Notes: generated by a model from the letters alone, not told the origin. A stretch of DNA of 64,000 nucleotides from a virus (IMGVR_UViG_3300025133_000037:62001-126000); one strand, 5' to 3'. Counted from the stretch's first letter, positions 35,649 to 44,849 are shown. Numbers and translations: made by a program.

Positions 35649-36725
35649 TTAAGAAGTAAGATAAATCTGCTTCAAATGCTCTCGGAAATCCTCATCATTC
35701 TGCCAGTCCATAACAATCTTCTTACTCTTTTGTCCACCGAGAAGTCCAACCCATGCTTGGGATGCAACATCATTTGGAAGCATCATAAAGAAGTCTCTCA
35801 AATTCTTACGCTGCGGCTCCTTAGTCTTAGTCAAAGAGCGGTCATTAACCTCTGCTACCACTGACCGCGAAAGGGCTGCGATAACCTCAATGTCATTACA
35901 TGCAGCCTCGACCTTATCCTTGACCTTCCCAAAGTTATCGAGAATATCAGATGGACGAAGTTGAGAAAACTCGTTTGTAAGAAACTTCTGAAACATAACA
36001 GCGATCTCTCGTCCAACCCAACCTTTTGTTACCTGGGTAAGCATACCATCGTCTGTTCGTTTATCTAGCCCCATTCCCATAAGGGTATCCGAAAAAGCAA
36101 CCCAACTTCTGCGAGAAGGATAAACCCTTCCTGCTTCAAGGTTTCCAACCGGAGGGTCTAGCAGGTTTTGATTCCTGTTAATAAACTCAACAACAGCCTC
36201 GTGGACTCCGCTTTCTCTGGCCCAATCCATCCACTCCAAAGCAGATGGGTCAAAGTCGATATGAAACCACCTATCATGCAGGGCTGGGTCAAGCTCAACT
36301 ACGTCGTAATCATCATCAGAGTTTACAGCAGAAACAACCCTCCATCCATCAGGAAGCTTTTCCCCGTCCAATCTTCGGTCCAAACAAATCTCAAAGACTG
36401 CCTGAAGAACATCTTTCGATGCACGATTAAGTTCGTCAAAGAACAAGATTCCCTTAGAGTCTTGTGCCCGAGGCCACCATTCCTGCTTCAAAAAGCGGAT
36501 AATGTCTCGTTCAACATCCTTCTCTGGAAGTCCCTTAATATCTCCGACCTCACATTGTGAAAGCCTAACGTCAAAGAACCCATAGGTTTCTCCAGAATCA
36601 GCTTCCAACTCTTCTGCCACCTGCCTTACAACAGACGACTTTCCAACCCCATGCTTTGCATGAAGCATAACAGATTTATCCCAAGGCATAGTCTTGAGAA
36701 TTTCCTTAGTTTGATTAATATTCAC
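35649..36725 (-). CDS. MoxR-type AAA+ ATPase
   Basis: A 358-residue AAA+ ATPase. Walker A is GVGKS at residues 26-30, Walker B is ILFFDELNRA near 95, and the sensor region contains VVSAVNSDDDY followed by ALHDRWF. The C-terminus is helical. It starts at GTG with AGGAG upstream and is preceded by one copy of the 25-bp intergenic motif 58 bases before the start. Together with the downstream VWA/HExxH protein it would form a MoxR-VWA chaperone pair. Confidence 0.92.
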   Translation of the reverse strand: MNINQTKEILKTMPWDKSVMLHAKHGVGKSSVVRQVAEELEADSGETYGFFDVRLSQCEVGDIKGLPEKDVERDIIRFLKQEWWPRAQDSKGILFFDELNRASKDVLQAVFEICLDRRLDGEKLPDGWRVVSAVNSDDDYDVVELDPALHDRWFHIDFDPSALEWMDWARESGVHEAVVEFINRNQNLLDPPVGNLEAGRVYPSRRSWVAFSDTLMGMGLDKRTDDGMLTQVTKGWVGREIAVMFQKFLTNEFSQLRPSDILDNFGKVKDKVEAACNDIEVIAALSRSVVAEVNDRSLTKTKEPQRKNLRDFFMMLPNDVASQAWVGLLGGQKSKKIVMDWQNDEDFREHLKQIYLTS

Positions 36726-36783
36726 TTTTTTCTCCTTTCAGCAAAAAAACAATAACAATGGAGAATATCTCCACAAAGGTATA

Positions 36784-36808
36784 TAGCTGGTGTAGAAATA
36801 GAAATAGA
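36784..36808 (-). promoter_or_regulatory. 25-bp intergenic motif, copy 1
   Basis: Plus-strand sequence reads tagctggtg then tagaaatagaaataga. It matches the three other copies over their full 25 bases with few changes, lies four bases after one stop codon and 58 bases before the MoxR-type start. A promoter or operator is likely; see the findings. Confidence 0.6.
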
Positions 36809-36812
36809 TTTT

Positions 36813-37166
36813 CTACTCTTCTGCTATTAGATCAGAGTCGTCAGGGGGCTCTGGAATATCTGATATAGCCTCCTTTATTCCAACTAATCTGGACCTAAAG
36901 TCCTGCAAGGAGCCAACCAACTCTTGCAGAGAAGATGAATCTATTTTATCAGAACCACTTAATGCCTCAGCAGTAGGTGTTACAAAGGCAGATAGAGTCT
37001 CCTTAAGAGCCCCCATTCCATCTTCGCCTAAAAACCCTCCACCTTCGCTAAGTACACTGTCAGCAAATCCGGTAGCCTCCTCCAGCTTCTCCTCTATAAG
37101 AGAAAGGCGAGCATCTATTGTGGTCAGCCTTCCTAAAACTTCATTTTGAAAATCAATATCTTCCAT
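36813..37166 (-). CDS. Hypothetical coiled-coil protein
   Basis: A 117-residue protein with strong GGAGG site. Residues 10-35 form a heptad-rich helix (LTTIDARLSLIEEKLEEA). A Gly-rich middle and a second helical part with LVGSLQDFRSRLVGIKEA follow, ending in acidic PDDSDLIAEE. Function unknown; next to IMPDH-like enzyme. Confidence 0.7.
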   Translation of the reverse strand: MEDIDFQNEVLGRLTTIDARLSLIEEKLEEATGFADSVLSEGGGFLGEDGMGALKETLSAFVTPTAEALSGSDKIDSSSLQELVGSLQDFRSRLVGIKEAISDIPEPPDDSDLIAEE

Positions 37167-37174
37167 ATGTCCTC

Positions 37175-38284
37175 CTATTTTCTGGTTCCAAAAGCATGTG
37201 ACTCCTCCAAAGAAGAGGCAGTTAGTCTCATGAATAACGCATTATCTTTTAACTCATCAATATTATTGGCATTAAGGTATGTCATAGCCGACCTCAATCC
37301 TCCGCAAAATTCGTCTATTATATAGTAAGCCTTGCCCTTCAACGGGATATATGTAGACACCCCTTCGGCACAAGTTCCCGGTCTTAATCCGCCCCTCTTA
37401 TCGTCCTGCACTTCCTTTGAAGCCATGCCTCGGTAAGCTTTCATGGACTCTCCATTTATACTAACAACCTCTCCGGGAGACTCTACTGTTCCTGCAAATA
37501 TTCTTCCCGCCATTATAGCATCGGCACCTGCCGCTAGACTTTTAACTAAATCTGCTGGATACCTAATCCCTCCATCAGCAATAATGGCAGTATCATTATA
37601 CAGTTTTATATCTTTTCTCTTCACAGCATAAGCATCTGCTACTGATGCTAATGTTGGAACGCCAACTCCGGTCATAATCCTTGTCTTACAAATAGACCCG
37701 CCGCCTATCCCAACCCTTACTGCATCTGCTCCAGATTCAGATAAAAATGCAAAGCCAGAGCCAGTAGCTACATTGCCTGCTATTACATGCAGGTCGCCAT
37801 TGGAAATATCCTTAACCCACTTAATCATTTCTCTCATATAATTAGAGTGTCCATTGGCAACATCAATTGCAACAGATGTAAGGTGCAAGCCATATTCTTT
37901 ATGCAACTTAAAAAACCTATCTCTTTCATCATCACCAACTCCAATGGCGGCGACTACTGGCGCAGGCCCAGCCCCCGTTGGTGCATTTTGATTATACTCA
38001 ATAATGCTTTTGATATGACCCATCTGTTCCTCTATGGGCATAAACCTATGTACGATTCCCATTGCCCCATGAGATCCAATGGAAATCGCCATTGTAGAAT
38101 CAGTTACAGTATCCATAGGAGAGGACACAATCGGAGTTTGTATATATAAGTTTGAGCCCAACGAAGTTTGAGTACAAGGCTTTAGCCTTGATCTAACCTC
38201 CGTATATCTTGGCACAAGTAAGACATCATCAAATGATGGAGGCTTCCCGGATTCAATAAGCTCTGACGCAGTATAGTATTTCAC
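37175..38284 (-). CDS. IMP dehydrogenase-like enzyme without CBS domains
   Basis: A 369-residue TIM-barrel enzyme of the IMPDH/GMP reductase family. The catalytic loop [17 protein letters not shown] with its Cys lies near residue 200. Further motifs are [43 protein letters not shown] and GGLRSAMTY. The AEG and [10 protein letters not shown] ends are closer to bacterial GuaB than to GMP reductase. The CBS pair found in most IMPDH is missing. IMPDH makes XMP, the first step from IMP to GMP. GTG start with GGGAGG. It overlaps the peptidase gene upstream by four bases. Confidence 0.88.
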   Translation of the reverse strand: MKYYTASELIESGKPPSFDDVLLVPRYTEVRSRLKPCTQTSLGSNLYIQTPIVSSPMDTVTDSTMAISIGSHGAMGIVHRFMPIEEQMGHIKSIIEYNQNAPTGAGPAPVVAAIGVGDDERDRFFKLHKEYGLHLTSVAIDVANGHSNYMREMIKWVKDISNGDLHVIAGNVATGSGFAFLSESGADAVRVGIGGGSICKTRIMTGVGVPTLASVADAYAVKRKDIKLYNDTAIIADGGIRYPADLVKSLAAGADAIMAGRIFAGTVESPGEVVSINGESMKAYRGMASKEVQDDKRGGLRPGTCAEGVSTYIPLKGKAYYIIDEFCGGLRSAMTYLNANNIDELKDNALFMRLTASSLEESHAFGTRK

Positions 38285-38904
38285 TTATGCCTCCCGTAAT
38301 AAGCCTCAAATTCAACAGCAAAAGCCTCACCATTTGAGCTATAATGATTTGCAACACAGACTCTATCCCACCAGTAATGAGCTAATTCATGTGATAACGA
38401 ATTATCATTTTGACTGCGACCAAAATTTGATAAGATTATTGCAGAATCAGCATAATCATTTGGGGTTGTATCATAAAAGGCATACAAAAGACTTGGCCTT
38501 AGATTATTGGCGCGAAAAAAGGGCGCAAACCTTTCTTGTTTTAACATTTCATTCGGACTAATGATAAAGATATTTAAGTTATAATTAGTTCTACAGTCCG
38601 AAGTCGGAATTCTCTTCTCTCTCAAGAAGCTTGTCATAACCGACCATACATTTACCATTGTATTTTGCAGATACTCTACGCTATACGCGCCAATAAGCTC
38701 TGAATTAGGGCTTGAGCCATTTGATTGATAGGAAATTGAATATGTCATTCTCTTTCCGTCCAACTCAAGGACTCCTGCATTATATTCTACAGTCCTTATA
38801 TCACTTATTAGGTCTGGCTTTAATGCTTCGGCAAAGCTTACCGAAGATAAAAGCAACAAACAAGCTGCTATACTAGCGGTTATCTTCCCTGTCTTTGTAT
38901 TCAT
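38281..38904 (-). CDS. Secreted HExxH zinc-peptidase-like protein
   Basis: A 207-residue protein. The N-terminal 26 residues form a signal peptide (KTGKITASIAACLLLLSSVSFAEA), so it should be exported. Near residue 170 lies HELAHYWW, the zincin HExxH motif, and a downstream EAFAVEFEAYY could supply the third ligand. No known family was recognised. A phage-coded exported peptidase could act on the envelope or on extracellular proteins; this is inference. Confidence 0.75.
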   Translation of the reverse strand: MNTKTGKITASIAACLLLLSSVSFAEALKPDLISDIRTVEYNAGVLELDGKRMTYSISYQSNGSSPNSELIGAYSVEYLQNTMVNVWSVMTSFLREKRIPTSDCRTNYNLNIFIISPNEMLKQERFAPFFRANNLRPSLLYAFYDTTPNDYADSAIILSNFGRSQNDNSLSHELAHYWWDRVCVANHYSSNGEAFAVEFEAYYGRHK

Positions 38905-39064
38905 ATCTCGCTCCCCTAGAGCGACCTAATACCTCAATCTTAAGATTGGGATTAAGCCGTAACATTTCTACATGCTCTAAGGGAACTCTATGATGAACAT
39001 AAACAGCTTTAGTATCGGCGTTAGTAACTTTAATCTTCAAAAAAATATTCTTAATAGCTTCCAT
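38873..39064 (-). CDS. Hypothetical basic protein
   Basis: A 63-residue protein with a GGAG site and ATG at 39064. It contains VTNADTKAVYVHHRVPLEHVEML and a basic C-terminus. It overlaps the following signal-peptide gene by 32 bases. No family recognised. Confidence 0.6.
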   Translation of the reverse strand: MEAIKNIFLKIKVTNADTKAVYVHHRVPLEHVEMLRLNPNLKIEVLGRSRGARYEYKDREDNR

Positions 39065-39098
39065 ATTATCTCCAAACCATACTAATTTTTTCTACCAA

Positions 39099-40019
39099 TC
39101 AGTCGTCAATCATCTGCTGCAATCTCTTTGAAAGATAATAATGCTTAGATGCTGACGGCATTAACCATGGAAGATTCTCCTTAGACAAACAATCTAGCAG
39201 ATTGGACACAACCTCTCTGTCGGTGCAATCTACAAACAACATAATCTTTGCCTCGATTCCGTCAACCACTTTTTCAATATGATCAATCAATACCTGATTC
39301 TCCGCAGCTCCATTCCGAAGCTTCCTCTCAAGCTTTTCAAGCCTGTATCTCTCATTTCTAATCTTGCCCGAAAGCTCATCTGTAATCTTTCTTTTGATTC
39401 TTTTGGGCGAAGACTTCGCAATCTTCTTAATCAAAGAGTCTGAAAGAGCGTCATTTTGAGAGGCCGCTGTTAAGATGCTTAACTTTGAATCAACAGACCC
39501 CGGCTCCCTCTTGACCTTTGACCATAGATAGTCATAAAAAGATGGGTCAAGAGAGCTGTTCATACCAGCTCTTTCCCACATATGAAACATATCACTCTTA
39601 GATTCGTCTAGAGAATACTTGCAAAGCTCTGCAAGATAATCGAATGATTTATCAACAAAAGGAAGAAGCCTTACTCTAAGGGCGTTATCTTCTTTGTCCT
39701 CATTCACATCAATCAATGAGTAAAGATTATTGATAAATGATGTGCAAAACTCATGAGACAAAGACTTTATCCTTGAATTATTATCATTTGCCACTGTGAT
39801 TGCAACATTTAAAAGATCCTCTCTATTCTCTTGGAATGAACTCCAAATGTAAGGGAATGTTTCTTCAGAAACAATCTTCTCAGCCTCCTTGCTTCTCCAA
39901 TAGCTGCCCAAATCGCCAACAGCATGTGGTATTGCATATGCCAAAAGATCTTTCATAAAATCATTTGAAACTTCAAAGTCATCAAGAAATTCAACTTTAT
40001 CAAAAACTTTATTACTCAT
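39099..40019 (-). CDS. HEAT-like helical repeat protein A
   Basis: A 306-residue, all-helical protein with a repeating hydrophobic pattern suggesting HEAT/ARM-type repeats. Residues 215-250 form a charged coiled coil. Its last 35 residues (VVSNLLDCLSKENLPWLMP...SKRL) resemble the ends of the proteins at 40031-40753 and 49844-50764. No function is known. Confidence 0.7.
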   Translation of the reverse strand: MSNKVFDKVEFLDDFEVSNDFMKDLLAYAIPHAVGDLGSYWRSKEAEKIVSEETFPYIWSSFQENREDLLNVAITVANDNNSRIKSLSHEFCTSFINNLYSLIDVNEDKEDNALRVRLLPFVDKSFDYLAELCKYSLDESKSDMFHMWERAGMNSSLDPSFYDYLWSKVKREPGSVDSKLSILTAASQNDALSDSLIKKIAKSSPKRIKRKITDELSGKIRNERYRLEKLERKLRNGAAENQVLIDHIEKVVDGIEAKIMLFVDCTDREVVSNLLDCLSKENLPWLMPSASKHYYLSKRLQQMIDD

Positions 40020-40030
40020 AATATTATCCT

Positions 40031-40753
40031 TTAACTTTTACTAAGTCTTTTTTCAATCTTTCTAGCTATCCAATTATTTTTAACATTTCTATTCGCGAGC
40101 AACATAGGCAGATAGTCAGATGGAATTTTGTCTACAAGCTGAGAAAATGGATAACGAGCAATCTCTTTAGTCAAGTTCTTTAGCTTATCGTAGAAATATG
40201 GCGAATGACTAATTCCCTGCGCTCTAATATCAGCAATCTTATCCTCAAGCATTTCGTCCAAACACTCAACCGCACCGAGCCTCTCAAAATATATCTTTCG
40301 AATTTTAGAGTTCTTATGACCCTTTAGCTTTCTTAAGGTTTTTATATCACAACTTTTTGTCGCCATAACCTGAGTCTGTCCAGAGCTGGTCAGTGCGACT
40401 TTATTGAGGATAGATATATCCTTATACAAGCCTAATTCTAATACAGCAACCTTTACCTGCTCAACCTCTGATTTACGAAGCAATGCTTCCCCCAAATCAG
40501 GGTACATTGGCAACACTTCTGACAGAACCCTCTTAGCTACCCAGCTTCCACGGCTCCATCTTCCGCTAGAAGATTCTCTAAAGAATGAGTTGTTAAACAA
40601 ATTTGTTTTTGTACAAATTTTCTCAAAATCATCTTCATTCATTCTTTTGGACAACTCAATAACTCGCTCATCAAACTCGTTCCATCCCTGCTTCTCTAGG
40701 GCGGCGAATTCATCCATTAAAAGTTGTAGGCTATCATTATTACTCTTCGGCAT
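40031..40753 (-). CDS. HEAT-like helical repeat protein B
   Basis: A 240-residue helical protein. Short helical pairs repeat (for example VAKRVLSEVLPMYPDLGEALL, then VAVLELGLYKDISIL, then SKIRKIYFERL), which fits HEAT-like repeats. The C-terminus FSQLVDKIPSDYLPML...NWIARKIEKRL is similar to protein A and to the protein at 49844. ATG at 40753 has GGGG nine bases before it. It overlaps the DHH gene by 14 bases. Confidence 0.7.
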   Translation of the reverse strand: MPKSNNDSLQLLMDEFAALEKQGWNEFDERVIELSKRMNEDDFEKICTKTNLFNNSFFRESSSGRWSRGSWVAKRVLSEVLPMYPDLGEALLRKSEVEQVKVAVLELGLYKDISILNKVALTSSGQTQVMATKSCDIKTLRKLKGHKNSKIRKIYFERLGAVECLDEMLEDKIADIRAQGISHSPYFYDKLKNLTKEIARYPFSQLVDKIPSDYLPMLLANRNVKNNWIARKIEKRLSKS

Positions 40754-41588
40754 TATTATCAACCCCTGTGTTTAGTTCAACTAATCTAGCGACTTTAAAT
40801 CCAGATGCAGCCTTGTGTCCACCGCCGCCGAACTTAGAGGCTATTTCTGATACGTCTTTTCCGCTTTCTCTTGACCTCAAAGAGAACTTATATCCAGTTC
40901 CATCGAAGTAATAAGCCGCAGCATATGGAGCACTCTTTGCTAACTCAGCAGCAATCTCTGACTGGAAGAATGGAATATTAATAGCTGGAATTTTTTCTCC
41001 AAGGATAGTTAGGAAATGAACATTTTGCAACAAAGACTTTATCAAGTTATTCTTATATTGCAGGATACCCTCCCCCATGCTCCTAACTTTATTCCACTTC
41101 AAAGAATCTAGTTTATCCAGATAATCATTTAACATATCCCAAACTTCAAAGGTTTTATCGAAAGCATCAACAGCAGACAATATCTGCTCTGTACTTTGCA
41201 GTTCCCACTTCCATAAATCTCTATCTTCAACGTACTGTATCAGAAGTGGGACTTCATCATCCCCAAACAAATGTTGCCAAGCTAAGTACGCTCCAGAGTG
41301 GTTCATATCAAAATGACAAAAATCTAAATCATCACACTGTTCTTGCGCCGACTTATGATGATCTAATACCACAAGCTTATTCGACTCTCGTTCTAACCTC
41401 TTCATTATAACCCTGTCATAACAAAAGTCAACAATAAATACATTACTGCCTTTAACGTCGGGAGGTTCCTCCCCATGAGTAACGGGAATATATTTTGCTG
41501 TAGAGCCATACTTCCTATAGAAAGACCATGCTGCACCGAATCCATCTGGACAGTTTGCATGATACAAAACCAATACATTATCTAACAC
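40740..41588 (-). CDS. DHH/DHHA1-family phosphoesterase
   Basis: A 282-residue protein of the DHH superfamily. An N-terminal HANCPDGFGAAW carries the first metal-binding Asp, VDF the second, DHH lies at residues 76-78, and the C-terminal DHHA1 motif FGGGGHKAASGF near 265. Relatives include NrnA oligoribonuclease/pAp phosphatase and RecJ-like nucleases. The size and lack of RecJ extras favour an NrnA-like enzyme that recycles short oligonucleotides. GTG start with AGGAG. Confidence 0.9.
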   Translation of the reverse strand: MLDNVLVLYHANCPDGFGAAWSFYRKYGSTAKYIPVTHGEEPPDVKGSNVFIVDFCYDRVIMKRLERESNKLVVLDHHKSAQEQCDDLDFCHFDMNHSGAYLAWQHLFGDDEVPLLIQYVEDRDLWKWELQSTEQILSAVDAFDKTFEVWDMLNDYLDKLDSLKWNKVRSMGEGILQYKNNLIKSLLQNVHFLTILGEKIPAINIPFFQSEIAAELAKSAPYAAAYYFDGTGYKFSLRSRESGKDVSEIASKFGGGGHKAASGFKVARLVELNTGVDNNAEE

Positions 41589-41590
41589 TT

Positions 41591-42607
41591 TTAAATCTCC
41601 TTGGGAGAGTAAGAGAACTTTATAGACTCCAGAAGAGGAGCCTTCTCTCTTACCTTGCTATTGATAAAATCAATCATTTCTTTCAAAGATGAAAAAGATT
41701 CTAGGCTATTATTAAAATAGATTTTGAATTGGCCTAGTTTATCAATAATATCACACTTGCTAATTACAAGATGCGTTGTTCCAGTTATATTTATAGCTCT
41801 AATTAAAAGATTTAAATTAAGCCAATTAACCTTTCTTCTACGACCAGTTGTAACTCCAAACTCTTCCCCTAAGTCTGCAAGCCTTCTGAGGGTCGGATTG
41901 CTCAATAACTCTGGCGGAAACCTTGGATCTTCACCACTCTTTGTATCATAAATCTTTGCGGCTCCCCATACTTTCTCTATCTTTTGAGGAGGGAAGCCAA
42001 TGCTGCAAGCTCCATAGGGAAGCGTAATACTTGATGTTACATACGGATAAAGGCCATGATCAATATCTAACCAAACGCCTTGCGCTCCTTCACACAAAAT
42101 ATTCCCCTCTAACTTACCGTCCCAAATGTAATTATCATCCAAAACTTCCGATGCCAACACCCCAACTCTCGCTGCTTTATCAGCATAACACGGTGCTATT
42201 CCACGACCTGTTGTACCCAGCCTTTTCGCCAAATGCTTTTTATCAAAAGCAATCTGCTTCTCTGTTACGATATGACAATTTGGAGCAACCTTAACCAGCG
42301 AGGTATCGAATCCGTTTTCAGCTAAGTAGTCCAATTCTTTATAAAAAGATTCTGGATGCAAAATACATCCAGGACCAATAAGGGATTTGACTCCATAAAA
42401 AACTCCCGAGGGAATAAGGTGCGTCTTGTGCTTATTGTCATTTACATATACTGTATGTCCGGCGTTATTGCCACCTGCCCATCGCGCCACCATATCATAG
42501 TATGACTCGCCATTAGAGCATACTGTAGATGCCAGTTGGCTTGTAATCTTACCCTTTGCTTCATCGCCCCAAGCCAAGCCCACTACAACGTCTGCTTTAT
42601 CAATCAT
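41591..42607 (-). CDS. Adenylosuccinate synthetase-like enzyme, short archaeal-type
   Basis: A 338-residue protein of the PurA family. The P-loop reads GLAWGDEAKGK near residues 10-20, keeping the catalytic Asp of PurA. Other motifs are GGNNAGHT, GTTGRGIAPCYADK, ILCEGAQGVWLDIDHG..PYVTSS and TTGRRRKVNWL. Length is near 340 rather than about 430, as in the short archaeal forms and in phage PurZ. PurA adds Asp to IMP on the way to AMP. PurZ instead acts on dGMP on the path to 2-aminoadenine DNA and has Ser at the Asp position in classic members, so PurA activity is favoured; a PurZ0-like role is not excluded. Confidence 0.85.
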   Translation of the reverse strand: MIDKADVVVGLAWGDEAKGKITSQLASTVCSNGESYYDMVARWAGGNNAGHTVYVNDNKHKTHLIPSGVFYGVKSLIGPGCILHPESFYKELDYLAENGFDTSLVKVAPNCHIVTEKQIAFDKKHLAKRLGTTGRGIAPCYADKAARVGVLASEVLDDNYIWDGKLEGNILCEGAQGVWLDIDHGLYPYVTSSITLPYGACSIGFPPQKIEKVWGAAKIYDTKSGEDPRFPPELLSNPTLRRLADLGEEFGVTTGRRRKVNWLNLNLLIRAINITGTTHLVISKCDIIDKLGQFKIYFNNSLESFSSLKEMIDFINSKVREKAPLLESIKFSYSPKEI

Positions 42608-43178
42608 CTGCACTCTCTTCCTTGTGGTCTATACAGTTTAGATTTAAACTTATAACCTTTTTAATTTTACTGGGGCGACGAAGAAAAGTAATACCTTCTT
42701 TGTGACCAGATACAGTTGCTGTAAATGTTATCGAATCACCCTGTTTAAAGTCATAAGCCTTAGAGGTTTTGAAGTACCACGACCACCCTCTTTCATCAAC
42801 ACTTATTAGTGCTGGCATAGGATACTCCGCTGTTTCTTTTGGATCTACAACTCTGGCTATAACAAATGGGCCAAAGTCATTCCTTTCACCCTCATCTACA
42901 TCGGGTGGGTCTAGCATAACCTTTTTAACAAGATCGTCAACCCAACGGTTTAATGAATTAATCCACTTTTCCGACAACTTATGTGGTCGCTCTGTAATGA
43001 CAGATACGCTGGACTTTAAGAATTCATTATTCGGGCTTTCTTTAAGCTGAACTGCGAGCATAGGAATGACCATAGGATTAAGCAGGTTAAGCCTTTCCTT
43101 GCCCAAACTCTCAATGCGTTCTGCACTTAGTTTAGTTTTTCTTTTTCTTCTCTTATTGTCTGATAGAATCTTTATCAA
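42600..43178 (-). CDS. Hypothetical OB-fold-like protein
   Basis: A 192-residue protein with a basic N-terminus and a C-terminal beta-rich half (GDSITFTATVSGHKEGITFLRRPSKIKK), which resembles an OB-type fold. It starts at TTG, and its Shine-Dalgarno GGAG is the 3' arm of the preceding terminator hairpin. Its end overlaps the PurA-like start. Nucleic-acid binding is possible but not shown. Confidence 0.65.
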   Translation of the reverse strand: MIKILSDNKRRKRKTKLSAERIESLGKERLNLLNPMVIPMLAVQLKESPNNEFLKSSVSVITERPHKLSEKWINSLNRWVDDLVKKVMLDPPDVDEGERNDFGPFVIARVVDPKETAEYPMPALISVDERGWSWYFKTSKAYDFKQGDSITFTATVSGHKEGITFLRRPSKIKKVISLNLNCIDHKEESADD

Positions 43179-43185
43179 AACAAAA

Positions 43186-43212
43186 ACTCCTATACCTGTC
43201 CGGTATAGGAGT
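43186..43212 (-). terminator. Rho-independent terminator that contains the next gene's Shine-Dalgarno
   Basis: ACTCCTATACC and GGTATAGGAGT form an 11-bp stem with a 5-base loop, followed on the minus strand by TTTTTGTTTTG. The 3' arm includes the GGAG used by the TTG start at 43178, so folding would both stop transcription and hide that ribosome site. Confidence 0.85.
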
Positions 43213-43250
43213 AGATGATGCAGAAACGAAACAATAAATTATTTATTCAA

Positions 43251-44822
43251 TTATTCTTGAGCCTCTTCTCCGGGGCCCATTGCCTGTAATCTTTCACGAT
43301 TTCTTCGGACTCTGCCTCTTCCTCTTCTTCTTCTGGCTTCTGGTCTGAAGATATTTCTTCTTCCAGTCTCCTGTTGTCTAGTCCCAATTATCATTCTCTT
43401 TAAAGCCTTTCTTCTGTCCCGAGTCATGCCTGGAGCCTGACGTATAGTTCTCATTAATATTCTTTGTTCCCTTGGGCTTAAGAAATCATCTCCTCTAGCC
43501 CTATCGTCTCGGGTTCTATTTGCCAAAGGCAAAAGCTCCATAGCTCCGCCCTCTCCGGCCACTTGATAGAATAATTCTCCATCACTCTTTCTCATATAAA
43601 CAGAAGTTCCATCGCCATGATAATAATCATTTAAATTGGCCTCTTCTCCAGTTCCTTCAGTTTCGCCAGTTTCGCCTTCAGCACCGTCATTCTTAGCCCA
43701 ATGATCAACTTGCATAGCTAAGTCTGGGTTACTCTCCTTATCGGAGTTAAAGGCCTCAAGCACTTGGGGCTTTCCTCTGGACATAAGAGTTGTGGCTATA
43801 GCTTCTGTGGCTGGACCTGGATCTCCAAACTTTCCTACCAAAGCATCTCTTGCTGGCAATGTGAGTCTTTCTCCAGAATACTTCAGATAATTAGTCAAAT
43901 CCTCGTCACTTACCTCTGTAGAGTCAGCTTGATCGCCGCCCGCTCCAGCTTCTCCGCCGGACTTATAAGCCTTGTATTGCTCACCCAAAGCAGCCCAGGC
44001 TCTCTTCATATAAGAGTTATTCCACTTACCTGTTCTGTCTAAGTCAAGTTGTCTTGCCTTAACCTCATGGTTATCATTAACCCATTTTCTAAATTCATTT
44101 CCAGAAGCAGCATCTGTTATTAGACCGCCGGATATATCGGCCATTGACTCCGCAGCACTTCCGCCTCCAGAACGTCGTCTTCTCGCCGGAGTTGGGCCTG
44201 GAGCCCGCGACTTGTTCGCCGCAGCTTTAGCGGCCATCACTCTGTTCATTGCATTCCACGCGATTGGAACATACTTAAAATTATCAACCACGCCACTGGA
44301 AAAGCCATCAGCCCAATGAGGTGACTCCTCTATACCTGTGAAGTCCTTAAGCGCAGGGTCAGCCTTAATTACCTGAATAATAGAGCCAGTATCAATAGAG
44401 GTTCCCTTTAACGACATCATTCCTGCTGCAAAGCCTGTAAGCTTACTCATTACTCCCGCATCATGAGAAAATGGGATCGGATTATTATCACTGTAAATGT
44501 CTTTGCTAGTCATAAATTCAATTATTTTTTGATAGCCCAAATCACCATGCAGGGTTCTGGCCTCTTCCTCCTCGATACCAAGCTGCTTGAAAGCCGGGAG
44601 AGCCTGTTGTATTAACTGCTCTAAAGCGGGATTAGGCGCTGCAGGAGTAGCAGGTGTCTCTGGAGTTTCGGGCGTCTCACCCCCACCAGTTAGTGCGTTA
44701 CCAGCCATCATGACCGCGCCGATGGGACTCGCCATCTTAATAATTACATTTGATTGCTCATCATACCCATATGCTTTAAGGGCCTTTGCTAGCTTAGTTA
44801 ATTCTCTTTGTTCTGTATTCAT
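43251..44822 (-). CDS. Modular tag-family protein A
   Basis: A 523-residue protein. It begins with the helical tag (ELTKLAKALKAYGYDEQSNVIIKMA) shared by six proteins of this window. The middle has SGGLITDAASGNEFRKWVND...KWNNSYMKRAWAALG, a module also in the 46964 protein. The C-terminus has DGTSVYMRKSDGELFY, LPLANRTRDD, GDDFLSPREQR and a very basic Arg-rich tail; it is shared with the 44850 protein. Low-complexity Pro/Thr linkers separate modules. A virion or peptidoglycan-related role is inferred. Confidence 0.75.
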   Translation of the reverse strand: MNTEQRELTKLAKALKAYGYDEQSNVIIKMASPIGAVMMAGNALTGGGETPETPETPATPAAPNPALEQLIQQALPAFKQLGIEEEEARTLHGDLGYQKIIEFMTSKDIYSDNNPIPFSHDAGVMSKLTGFAAGMMSLKGTSIDTGSIIQVIKADPALKDFTGIEESPHWADGFSSGVVDNFKYVPIAWNAMNRVMAAKAAANKSRAPGPTPARRRRSGGGSAAESMADISGGLITDAASGNEFRKWVNDNHEVKARQLDLDRTGKWNNSYMKRAWAALGEQYKAYKSGGEAGAGGDQADSTEVSDEDLTNYLKYSGERLTLPARDALVGKFGDPGPATEAIATTLMSRGKPQVLEAFNSDKESNPDLAMQVDHWAKNDGAEGETGETEGTGEEANLNDYYHGDGTSVYMRKSDGELFYQVAGEGGAMELLPLANRTRDDRARGDDFLSPREQRILMRTIRQAPGMTRDRRKALKRMIIGTRQQETGRRNIFRPEARRRRGRGRVRRNRERLQAMGPGEEAQE

Positions 44823-44849
44823 TTTAAATTCCTTTTAATTAAATCACTA

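Noticed and set aside
41591-42607. Definite 2-aminoadenine (PurZ) genome
   Set aside because: The catalytic Asp of PurA is kept and no DatZ or MazZ partner was recognised, so only an option is noted.
43217-43250. Possible fifth copy of the 25-bp motif (gatgcagaaacgaaac)
   Set aside because: Only part of the core matches, and it lies before a terminator, not before a start codon.
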